Assembly (NCBI GenBank): GCA_964538485.1
Contig: CAZIHJ010000035.1
Location: 1-29,908 of the forward strand
Reading direction: 5' to 3'
Source: JBJXHC01 sp964538485
GTDB lineage: Bacteria; Bacteroidota; Ignavibacteria; UBA10030; UBA6906
Length of the DNA stretch: 29,908 nt
Both the position numbers and the translations under genes were made by a program. The notes beneath the pieces were generated by a model. It was not told the DNA's origin, searched no databases, and saw only the letters and a program-made list of their open reading frames with translations. This document shows, piece after piece, positions 23,232 through 29,908 of this stretch (the first letter of the stretch is position 1; each line of letters opens with the position of its first letter).

Positions 23232-24503
23232 GTGCGAAAAATATTCCTGGTTACAGCCCTCATCGTATTTGCTGGTTCGGGAGCGGGTGCACAGGAGAAA
23301 ATCCTTGTGCCCATGGACCTTCAACAAACCGATCATCTGAAGGCGTATGGCATCGCCTACTGGACCCTGACAAAAGGGGTTGAGATGGATTGGCTGTTGA
23401 ACTACCGCGGTGGGTCGTTCATGGTGGACTACCACGATTTCATAGCGGCAGAGTGCCGCATTCGCGGTGTGTCATATACAACTCTGGGCGGCGGGGATGC
23501 TTCGGCGATTTACTCTACCGTGCAACAGGAAGATAACAATATGGATGTCGTGCGACTCGAAAAAGCTCCACGTGTCGCAGTATATGTTCCCCCCGGGTTT
23601 CAGCCCTGGGATGATGCCGTAACACTTGCGTTGGAGTATGCAGAGATCAAGTATGACAAACTGTGGGACGATGAGGTTGTACAAGGAAAATTGATGGAAT
23701 ATGATTGGCTGCATCTTCATCATGAAGACTTTACGGGTCAGTATGGGAAGTTCTACGCATCGTTTGCCAACGCCTCGTGGTACATTGAACAGCAGGTGAC
23801 GCTGGAGAAGAAAGCGCGCGAACTCGGCTTCCGCAAGGTGTCTGAACTAAAGAAGTCCGTCGCGCGTACCATCCGGGAGTATATTGCCGGAGGCGGCTTC
23901 ATGTTCGCCATGTGTTCGGCAACCGATTCATACGACATTGCGCTTGCCGCCGAGGACGTGGACATTTGTGATGTGATGTATGACGGAGATCCACCCGATG
24001 CCAACGCCCAATCACGGCTCGACTTCTCGAAAACACTTGCGTTCACCGAGTTCTCACTCGAACGTAATCCCTTACGCTATGAATATTCGGATATCGATCA
24101 ACCGCCAAGTGATTTGCTGGGCATGCAGAACCCCGACACGGATTATTTTACATTGTTTGAATTCTCCGCCAAGTTCGACCCCGTACCGACCATGTTAACG
24201 CAGAACCATGTAAATGTGTTGAAGGCCTTCCTCGGACAAACGACCAATTTCAAGAAGAACACAATCAAAAAGACGGTGACGATTCTTGCTGAAAAGGAGG
24301 GGCTGGATCAGGTGCGATACCTGCACGGGAATTTCGGCAGAGGAACTTTTACATTCTATGGCGGGCACGACCCGGAAGACTACCAGCATGCAGTAGGCGA
24401 TCCGCCGACCGATTTGTCATTGCACAAGAACTCGCCCGGCTACAGACTTATTCTCAACAACATCCTGTTTCCGGCCGCGAAGAAGAAGCAACAGAAAACC
24501 TGA
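23232..24503 (+). CDS. Conserved secreted protein of unknown function
   Basis: Exported protein of 423 residues; signal peptide 1-20 ends GAGAQ. I do not recognise a domain with confidence. It is rich in aromatic and acidic residues, with segments ILVPMDLQQTDHLKAYGIAY, WLLNYRGGSF, VAVYVPPGFQPWDDAVTLAL, GGGFMFAMCSATDSYDIALA and FGRGTFTFYGGHDPEDYQH. The middle resembles GATase1-like or ThuA-like sugar/peptide-binding folds only loosely. My recollection is that related proteins from this lineage sometimes carry the name asparagine synthetase B; nothing of the AsnB glutaminase (N-terminal Cys) or PP-loop is visible, and that name should not be used. The start is GTG at 23232, with a purine-rich GGGGAGAGAAGAAG stretch before it. 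It sits 14 bases after the M16 pair. Confidence 0.75.
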   Translation: MRKIFLVTALIVFAGSGAGAQEKILVPMDLQQTDHLKAYGIAYWTLTKGVEMDWLLNYRGGSFMVDYHDFIAAECRIRGVSYTTLGGGDASAIYSTVQQEDNNMDVVRLEKAPRVAVYVPPGFQPWDDAVTLALEYAEIKYDKLWDDEVVQGKLMEYDWLHLHHEDFTGQYGKFYASFANASWYIEQQVTLEKKARELGFRKVSELKKSVARTIREYIAGGGFMFAMCSATDSYDIALAAEDVDICDVMYDGDPPDANAQSRLDFSKTLAFTEFSLERNPLRYEYSDIDQPPSDLLGMQNPDTDYFTLFEFSAKFDPVPTMLTQNHVNVLKAFLGQTTNFKKNTIKKTVTILAEKEGLDQVRYLHGNFGRGTFTFYGGHDPEDYQHAVGDPPTDLSLHKNSPGYRLILNNILFPAAKKKQQKT

Positions 24504-24526
24504 CACTATCATGGAGGACAATACAA

Positions 24527-25126
24527 ATGAAATCGCTACTGGTGTGGATACTGCTGTTCGTCCCGGCGGGACTCTTTTCGCAGAGCATTAATCCGGTCAG
24601 TTTTGGTGTTCACGCGAACCTCGCGACGATCAACATGGCTCAACCACTTGACAATGTTTATGGGTCGGGCTTTGGTGGTGGGGCGCATCTCGATTTTAAC
24701 CTTGTCCTGATCAGCCTGCGCGTCTCGGGCGATTATATCTCCTTCGGGGCGGATCATGACAAGTACAGGGACGCGCTCAACAGCATACCGGGCGTTAATG
24801 TAACCAGTGTCGGCGGTGGTCGGCTGAGCATCATTTCCGGTCATGTGAATGCCAAGCTCCCCATCCTTCCGATCCCGATCATTTCTCCCTATGCCACAGG
24901 TGGCATCGGCCTTGCGCGGATCAGTGCAAGTGACGTGGAGGTCACGCAAGCATCCGGGACGACAAACGTTGCCATTGAGTCCGAGACGAATACGTCTGTG
25001 AATCTCGGCGCAGGGGTGGACGTGACCCTCGGTGTGACCATCTTCCTCGAAGCGCGCTACACGTGGATATTTACCAAGGATGAAACCAGCACGTACATCC
25101 CGGTAACGTTGGGAATAACATTCTAG
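24527..25126 (+). CDS. Small outer-membrane beta-barrel protein
   Basis: Protein of 199 residues with a signal peptide ending LFSQ and alternating hydrophobic strands with Gly-rich turns (FGGGAHLDFNLVLISLRVSGD, ending YIPVTLGITF with a terminal Phe). This is the pattern of a small OmpA/OmpX-like eight-stranded barrel. GGAGG lies 9 bases before the ATG. It is part of the exported gene run; its role cannot be assigned from sequence. Confidence 0.72.
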   Translation: MKSLLVWILLFVPAGLFSQSINPVSFGVHANLATINMAQPLDNVYGSGFGGGAHLDFNLVLISLRVSGDYISFGADHDKYRDALNSIPGVNVTSVGGGRLSIISGHVNAKLPILPIPIISPYATGGIGLARISASDVEVTQASGTTNVAIESETNTSVNLGAGVDVTLGVTIFLEARYTWIFTKDETSTYIPVTLGITF

Positions 25127-25157
25127 AGGAGACGAGGACATTTTCGGAGATAATGCC

Positions 25158-26453
25158 ATGAAGGTACATGTTGTTGCCCTTGTGTTGATTCTTGGTCTCT
25201 CGTGTTCCCGGGGTCCGGAGGTGGATGACATCGCCGTGTCGTTCGTGAAGCTGGGGCTCGCGCTTGGTGAGCATGACGCAGACTACGTCGATGCGTACCA
25301 TGGACCCAAAGAATGGAGAGATGAAGCAAAGGCGCAGAAGAAATCGCTGGACGGGATTCTTCAATCTGCACATGAATTGCGTACGACGCTGTACAAAAAA
25401 GCTCCGGGCTCCGACGAGATGGAGAAGCTTCGTTATGATCATCTCACAAAGATGCTCGGGGCACTGATTGCACGAACAGAAATCCTGCTTGGGAGAAACC
25501 TCAGTTTTGATGAGGAAGCCGAGGCGTTATACGATGCCAGCGTTCCGGTTTTTCCAGAAAGCCATTTTCAGGAAGTCATAGCGGAGTTGGACCGTGAGCT
25601 ACCCGGTGCAGGCCCTGTGCACGAGCGCTACGAAATGTATCGCCAGGCATTCATCATTCCGAAAGAGAAACTTGATACAGTATTCAAGACGGCAATAGCC
25701 GAAAGCCGCAAACGCACCCTTCAGCACATCTCCCTTCCGGACAGCGAGAGTTTTGATCTCGAGTACGTCAACAACAAATCATGGAGTGGGTACAACTGGT
25801 ACCAGGGCAATTCACGCAGCCTCATCCAGATCAATACGGATCTTCCGATTTACATTGAACGGGCGATCGACCTTGGCGCCCACGAAGGATACCCGGGTCA
25901 CCACGTCTACAACGTCTTACTGGAGAAAAACCTGTTGAAGGATCGCGGCTGGATCGAGTTTTCAATTTTTCCATTGTTCAGTCCGATGGGCTTGATAGCC
26001 GAAGGGAGCGCCAATTACGGGATTGATGTGGCGTTTACCCTCGATGAACGGATCCAATTCGAGCGTGACGTGTTATTTCCGCTGGCGGGACTTGACCCAA
26101 CGCGGGTCGAACAATACCATCGTATTCAGGAACTCGTGGGCAAACTGTCGTACGCCGGAAACGAGGCGGCGCGAGGATTTTTGAACAAGATCACCACGCG
26201 GGAAGATGCGGTCCGCTGGCTCATGAATTACTCACTCATGTCACAGCAACGTGCCGAACAGCGCGTCAAATTTATCGAGCAGTACCGCAGTTACGTGATC
26301 AACTACAATCTCGGGAAGGATATGGTGAAGGGGTACATTGAATCACGGGGGGGAACATCAGGTAATCCGAAACAACGGTGGACTGAGTTTGCACGGCTGC
26401 TTTCCATGCCGTTGTTGCCATCAGCAATTGCCCCCAAGGCGGAAAAAGAGTAG
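25158..26453 (+). CDS. Lipoprotein with zinc-peptidase motif (DUF885-like)
   Basis: Predicted lipoprotein of 431 residues (lipobox LGLSC, Cys16). A long helical N-terminal part is followed by HEGYPGHH (242-249) and, about 33 residues later, AEGSANYG with Glu282. The HE..PGHH plus EG.A.Y combination matches the DUF885 group, related to the M32/M3-like all-helical metallopeptidases, where the His residues and the later Glu bind zinc. Peptide hydrolysis in the envelope is thus likely but unproven. GGAG lies about 10 bases before the ATG. Last gene of the run; its stop is 12 bases from the convergent gene and I see no terminator between them. Confidence 0.72.
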   Translation: MKVHVVALVLILGLSCSRGPEVDDIAVSFVKLGLALGEHDADYVDAYHGPKEWRDEAKAQKKSLDGILQSAHELRTTLYKKAPGSDEMEKLRYDHLTKMLGALIARTEILLGRNLSFDEEAEALYDASVPVFPESHFQEVIAELDRELPGAGPVHERYEMYRQAFIIPKEKLDTVFKTAIAESRKRTLQHISLPDSESFDLEYVNNKSWSGYNWYQGNSRSLIQINTDLPIYIERAIDLGAHEGYPGHHVYNVLLEKNLLKDRGWIEFSIFPLFSPMGLIAEGSANYGIDVAFTLDERIQFERDVLFPLAGLDPTRVEQYHRIQELVGKLSYAGNEAARGFLNKITTREDAVRWLMNYSLMSQQRAEQRVKFIEQYRSYVINYNLGKDMVKGYIESRGGTSGNPKQRWTEFARLLSMPLLPSAIAPKAEKE

Positions 26454-26465
26454 TGCCGGCGGGTG

Positions 26466-27230
26466 CTATTTGCCGAGCAGTTTGACGATCACGCCCGGGT
26501 GGTCGGAAACGACGGTGTCAACGTCGAGTTCCAGCATGCGCTCAAGTTCCTGTTCGGTGTTGATGGAGTAGCAAGCGACGGCCATGTCACGGTCGTGCGC
26601 GTCCTTCACCATTGCTCCGGTCAGGTGATTCTTGCTGCAAATAAATGCACTCGCTCCAAGTCGTCGCGCCAGTTGCGACGGTTTGATCGAGGCATCCCGG
26701 TCCGCGAGATACAGCGCACCCGTCTTAATGGATGGATACAGATGGTGAAATCGCTTGAGATAGTCGTGATCGAACGAGGAGACAATGGTGCGTGACTCGA
26801 ATTTCTTTTCCATGACAGCGAGAATACATGCCTCTTCCAGCGCGAGTTGCTTGCGCGGACGGGGATCATCATCCGTCTTGACTTCAATATTCAGACCGAC
26901 CTGACCGGGGAGAAGCTCCATTACCTGACGCAGTGTTGGAATGCGCTCTCCCTTGAACTTTGGACCGTACCACACTCCTGCATCGAATGCCCGCAGTTCC
27001 TGCAACGTAAAATCCCAGACAGCCCCTTCGCCGTTGGTTGTCCGCTTAATGTCGCCATCGTGCAGAACAACAAGGAAGAAGTCCATCGTCATGCGGACAT
27101 CCAGCTCGACCATATCAGCGCTCTCGTCAATAGCGAGACGGAATGCGGCGAGCGTATTCTCCGGCGCCGAGCCGGAGCTCCCGCGGTGTGCAACAACATA
27201 CGGACGCGCGTTTTTCTTTCGCTGGATCAC
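26466..27230 (-). CDS. Glycerophosphodiester phosphodiesterase
   Basis: Hydrolyses glycerophosphodiesters to an alcohol and glycerol-3-phosphate. The 254-residue protein has no signal peptide, so it should be the cytosolic UgpQ-like type. Motifs: AHRGSSGSAPENT (His14/15 region and Arg16), ELDVRMT (Glu42, Asp44), LHDGDIKRTT (His57) and NIEVK (Glu116, Lys118), covering the metal and substrate ligands of the GDPD family. The start is GTG at 27228-27230, supported by a strong GGAGG at 27238-27242 that lies inside the last codons of adk. The two genes are coupled: the adk stop is 2 bases before this start. Confidence 0.94.
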   Translation of the reverse strand: MIQRKKNARPYVVAHRGSSGSAPENTLAAFRLAIDESADMVELDVRMTMDFFLVVLHDGDIKRTTNGEGAVWDFTLQELRAFDAGVWYGPKFKGERIPTLRQVMELLPGQVGLNIEVKTDDDPRPRKQLALEEACILAVMEKKFESRTIVSSFDHDYLKRFHHLYPSIKTGALYLADRDASIKPSQLARRLGASAFICSKNHLTGAMVKDAHDRDMAVACYSINTEQELERMLELDVDTVVSDHPGVIVKLLGK

Positions 27231-27232
27231 AA

Positions 27233-27877
27233 TCAGTCCTCCAAAAGGAGTTTGATTTCGCGATTGACGAGGTCAATGGATCCGGTGCCATCAACGGTGA
27301 ATATTTCACCGGCCTCTTTATAGTAATGCAACAATGGAGCGGTGGTACTCTGGTAGACTTTTAACCGTTTTCTCACCGTATCCTCCCGATCATCATCGCG
27401 TTGATACAACACACCACCGCATGTCGGGCACGGGGTTGTCAGGGAGACCCCGTCGATGTCCTTATTGAAAATCTTACCATCGTTCTTGCAGACAAGTCGG
27501 CTGGTAACGCGTCGGATAATCTCCTCGTCGTCAACGTCAAACACCACCACGTTGTACTCATTGATGTGGAGTTCTTCGAACAGGCTGGTGAGTGCCCGCG
27601 CCTGGTCCAGCGTGCGCGGAAATCCATCGAGAATGAATCCGTCTTTTGTTTTGTCCGAGCGCAGCACTTCTCGCACGATACCAATCATCACGTCATCCGG
27701 AACAAGCTGCCCAGCGTCCATGATGGCTTTTGCTTTCTTCCCCAGTTCCGTCCCCGTGGTCACAGCCGTTCTGAGCATGTCGCCAGTGGAGATGTGCGGC
27801 ACCTGGAACTCCTCCGCGAGGAGTTTCGCTTGAGTTCCCTTCCCTACTCCCGGTGGCCCGAAGAGTATCAATCGCAT
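27233..27877 (-). CDS. adk: Adenylate kinase
   Basis: Interconverts ATP + AMP and 2 ADP, the central adenine nucleotide balance. Length 214 residues, typical of the long bacterial form with a LID domain. P-loop GPPGVGKGTQ (7-16), AMP site ISTGDMLR, DGFPRTLDQA (84-93), and RQDD-type YQRDDDREDTV. The zinc-type LID has Cys130, Asp133, Cys150 and Cys153; the second ligand is Asp rather than Cys. It lies downstream of rlmN (46 bases) and upstream of the phosphodiesterase (2 bases). Confidence 0.97.
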   Translation of the reverse strand: MRLILFGPPGVGKGTQAKLLAEEFQVPHISTGDMLRTAVTTGTELGKKAKAIMDAGQLVPDDVMIGIVREVLRSDKTKDGFILDGFPRTLDQARALTSLFEELHINEYNVVVFDVDDEEIIRRVTSRLVCKNDGKIFNKDIDGVSLTTPCPTCGGVLYQRDDDREDTVRKRLKVYQSTTAPLLHYYKEAGEIFTVDGTGSIDLVNREIKLLLED

Positions 27878-27923
27878 GGGGTTTCTCTTGTCTGGTGATA
27901 CATATAGTTCGTCTCTGAATAGT

Positions 27924-29078
27924 TTATGCTGGTGTCGCGTGTTGTCTTGTGTCCCGTTGTTCGCGTTGTACCGGAGGGCGCTTCTTCCGCTCGTTGGTCA
28001 CTGCAAGTTGTCCGCACGCCGCATCAATGTCTTCCCCCGCATTGCTGCGTACCATCACGGTCAGATTGTGGGCCCTGAGTGTTTCTACAATCCCGGCTGT
28101 ACGGGGCGAAGGTTTCAGTGTTGCCGCGAAACCCCTCGGTGCCACCGACGCAATGGAATGATATGGAATAACATTGATCTTACTCGGGATTCTCCGTGCA
28201 AACCGGATGAGCTGTTGCACGTCCTTGTCAGAATCATTTACACCATCAAAGAAAATATACTCATACGTGATCCGTCGTTTTGTGCGGCGGTAATAATACT
28301 CGAGCGACGAGGTCAGCGCCGCAAGGTCATACTTCTTCGTAATCGGCATCAGCGCTGTCCGTGTTGCATCGTTCACGCTGTGTAATGAGAGCGCGAGTTT
28401 CACCTTGAGCGGTTCCTCGGCCAGCCGTCTGATGTTGTCGGCCCACCCGGCGGTGGAAATTGTAATGCGTCGTGCAGCGATCCCCATGCCGTTCACCATG
28501 ACCCCGGCAGCCTGCAGGACGTTGTCGTAGTTCATGAGTGGTTCGCCCATACCCATGAAGACCACATTGGTGACTTCTTTCCCGGAGAGTTTCGTGACCT
28601 GGTGGATTTGATCGATAATTTCTCCGGGTGTGAGATTTCGGACAAATCCCATTGTCGCGGTTGCACAGAACTTGCAATCGAGCGGGCACCCCACCTGGGT
28701 TGAAACGCAGACCGTCAGGCGCCGCTGCTCGTCCTCTCTGGATGCGCCCTTGTTCTGAAAAGCCGCAGAGGGCGGAATGAGGACGCTTTCGATCCGGAGC
28801 CCATCGGTCAACTGGAAAAGGTACTTTGTTGTAGCATCGGTTGCAGAATGCTGTTGTGTGACAGGTGTGAGGCCGTTGATGCAGGCCTCATTCTCGAGTC
28901 GTTCACGAAAGGCCTTACCAAGGTTGCTCATTTCGGCAAAAGACCTTGCCCCCCTGGCATAGAGCCATTGGTACACCTGTTCAGCACGGAACTGCGGTTC
29001 ATCCACTTGCTGGACGAGTTCGCGGATTTGGGTGAGGGACAGCCCGAGAATATTCTGTTTGGCAATGGTCATTCGCAT
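27924..29078 (-). CDS. rlmN: 23S rRNA (adenine2503-C2)-methyltransferase
   Basis: Radical-SAM dual-specificity methylase of A2503 in 23S rRNA and A37 in some tRNAs. The 384-residue protein has the 4Fe-4S motif CPLDCKFC (Cys131/135/138), MGMGEPL, and the C-terminal methyl-carrying Cys in DIDAACGQL (Cys355, the same number as the E. coli residue). About 25 residues beyond that motif form a basic, low-complexity tail. A longer frame starting at a TTG at 29141 is rejected because it would run through the terminator of the preceding gene; I take the ATG at 29076-29078, with a second ATG at 29070-29072 as alternative. Confidence 0.95.
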   Translation of the reverse strand: MRMTIAKQNILGLSLTQIRELVQQVDEPQFRAEQVYQWLYARGARSFAEMSNLGKAFRERLENEACINGLTPVTQQHSATDATTKYLFQLTDGLRIESVLIPPSAAFQNKGASREDEQRRLTVCVSTQVGCPLDCKFCATATMGFVRNLTPGEIIDQIHQVTKLSGKEVTNVVFMGMGEPLMNYDNVLQAAGVMVNGMGIAARRITISTAGWADNIRRLAEEPLKVKLALSLHSVNDATRTALMPITKKYDLAALTSSLEYYYRRTKRRITYEYIFFDGVNDSDKDVQQLIRFARRIPSKINVIPYHSIASVAPRGFAATLKPSPRTAGIVETLRAHNLTVMVRSNAGEDIDAACGQLAVTNERKKRPPVQREQRDTRQHATPA

Positions 29079-29124
29079 CAATCTACGAAAGTGCGGACGA
29101 GCAATCAAGAAGTGGTGGTGCTGG

Positions 29125-29161
29125 AAAGAAAAAGCCCCCAAGACTCATCGTCGTGGGGGCT
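29125..29161 (-). terminator. Rho-independent terminator after the 29183-29764 lipoprotein gene
   Basis: On the minus strand AGCCCCCA and TGGGGGCT form an 8-bp stem around a 13-base loop that can itself form a GAC/GTC pair, followed by TTTTTCTTT. It lies 21 bases after the lipoprotein stop codon and just before rlmN, so rlmN needs its own promoter, which I cannot place. Confidence 0.9.
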
Positions 29162-29182
29162 CGAAGAAAAACCACATCCGGT

Positions 29183-29764
29183 TTAGATCTCTACATCTGC
29201 CTGGTATGCAATCCGTGCACAAATGCGGGTTCCTTGCGGAACATCCACGCTTGTGTTTCCACTTGTTCGCACACGAACAGTTGTCGTTACCGGAAGCCCA
29301 TCCGGATTTTGCAGTTGGGAAAGCAAGTAATTGACATTTACCTGGTTGAAATCAATGGTGACCGCTCCTCCACCGGTAATCTCATCCTTGAGAGAAATCC
29401 CTGCGCCGGCAAGCTGTGTAAAAGGGACATTGCTGAAAGTAACCAGTTCAAGGAGTCCGCCCCCATCCAGTTCCACTTCTACAACTCCCGAACCCGTTCC
29501 GGCACCGGCCGGCGGATTCGGCATGTAGATGGTAATGTCGTTGACGCGAGTCGCATGAACATTGTCGGAATAATCCGAACTCACGCGCTCGATCTCATCC
29601 CGGATGTTAAATGTATCGTCCTCAAACCAGCTATTTCCCTCATTGATATCATCACACACTTCAAGTGGAAGTCCGAGGGCAATCAGGAAGGGATCAACAA
29701 TCTCGCACGATGATGCGCCAAGCAAAAGGAATACCATGGTGACCATCAGAAACGCTGTTTTCAT
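29183..29764 (-). CDS. Lipoprotein of unknown function, beta-rich
   Basis: Predicted lipoprotein of 193 residues; signal peptide with lipobox ASSC (about Cys19). The mature part has short strands with Thr/Val/Gly alternation (VVEVELDGGG, VTTTVRVRTSG) and two further Cys residues (in LEVC and RIC). I recognise no family. The start ATG at 29762-29764 has GGAG 6 bases upstream; a longer open frame reaching 29809 would overlap the preceding gene and is not supported. It follows a beta-barrel protein gene after 44 bases and is closed by a strong terminator, so the two probably act together in the envelope. Confidence 0.75.
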   Translation of the reverse strand: MKTAFLMVTMVFLLLGASSCEIVDPFLIALGLPLEVCDDINEGNSWFEDDTFNIRDEIERVSSDYSDNVHATRVNDITIYMPNPPAGAGTGSGVVEVELDGGGLLELVTFSNVPFTQLAGAGISLKDEITGGGAVTIDFNQVNVNYLLSQLQNPDGLPVTTTVRVRTSGNTSVDVPQGTRICARIAYQADVEI

Positions 29765-29808
29765 TTTATTCTCCATTAGAGATTCACATTCGTGTATTAT
29801 CAGAAGCA

Positions 29809-29908
29809 TTAGAATCCGAAACCAATGCCGCCGGAGAAGTTGGTGATTGACCCGAAGTTGGCGTCGGCAAAAATGTTGAATACGGCAAGTTTCAACCCTG
29901 CGCCCACC
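29809..29908 (-). CDS. C-terminus of an outer-membrane beta-barrel protein (partial)
   Basis: The right edge of the window cuts a gene read leftwards. Its last 32 complete codons give GLKLAVFNIFADANFGSI and a final strand ending GGIGFGF before the TAA. The alternation of hydrophobic and small residues and the terminal Phe are the outer-membrane sorting signature of beta-barrel proteins. The rest is outside the window, so family and start are unknown. Confidence 0.6.
   Translation of the reverse strand, partial: VGAGLKLAVFNIFADANFGSITNFSGGIGFGF

Noticed and set aside
26454..26465. Bidirectional terminator between the convergent genes
   Set aside because: Only 12 bases separate the stop codons and no hairpin with T-tract is visible in or near them.
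29079..29141. Extended rlmN N-terminus from a TTG at 29139-29141
   Set aside because: The extension would reach into the terminator of the upstream lipoprotein gene, and homologous proteins begin near the later ATGs.

Overview
The window looks like a chromosomal fragment of an uncultured bacterium of the Bacteroidota/Chlorobiota (FCB) side, perhaps Ignavibacteria or Kapabacteria. The clues are signal peptides ending in ...AQ or ...SQ, a DUF4412 protein, a Bacteroidota-style CoaBC, many exported TPR and beta-barrel proteins, and base composition a little above 50% GC by eye. The placement is inference; no rRNA or tRNA is present. Nothing in the window is recognisably phage, IS, CRISPR or plasmid.

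Layout. (1) 1-2477, minus: two consecutive parvulin-type lipoproteins (the second cut by the window edge). (2) 2647-6453, minus: rqcH-type NFACT protein, panE and a Cys/Met-metabolism PLP enzyme, tightly packed as one operon. (3) 6619-9661, plus: yicC, gmk, rpoZ, coaBC, a classic housekeeping operon that diverges from rqcH. (4) 9700-13796, plus: family 4 uracil-DNA glycosylase, dnaB, a Tat-exported DUF1460 protein and a Met-rich DUF4412 protein, closed by a clear terminator. (5) 14113-16719, plus: a TPR-CHAT lipoprotein whose CHAT domain has lost both catalytic residues. (6) 16776-18386, minus: an ECF sigma factor followed by a membrane-anchored LiaF-like protein. (7) 18604-26453, plus: six consecutive exported proteins (TPR, active M16, inactive M16, an unknown secreted protein, a beta-barrel, and a zinc-peptidase-like lipoprotein). 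(8) 26466-29078, minus: rlmN, adk and a glycerophosphodiesterase. (9) 29183-29908, minus: a lipoprotein and the C-terminus of a beta-barrel protein.

Two runs of exactly 100 N (11942-12041 and 13965-14064) are each flanked by exact 55-base copies of the same sequence. They are best read as false scaffold gaps between contigs that really overlap by 55 bases. Collapsing the first one restores an ordinary dnaB of 476 residues and removes an apparent DnaB-DUF1460 fusion.

The most interesting biology is in the cell envelope: a parvulin lipoprotein with an OmpA-like domain inserted in its C-terminal part, a pseudo-peptidase CHAT lipoprotein, and an ECF-sigma locus diverging from a six-gene exported peptidase cluster. 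None of these is proven to be a new system; they are the places to look.
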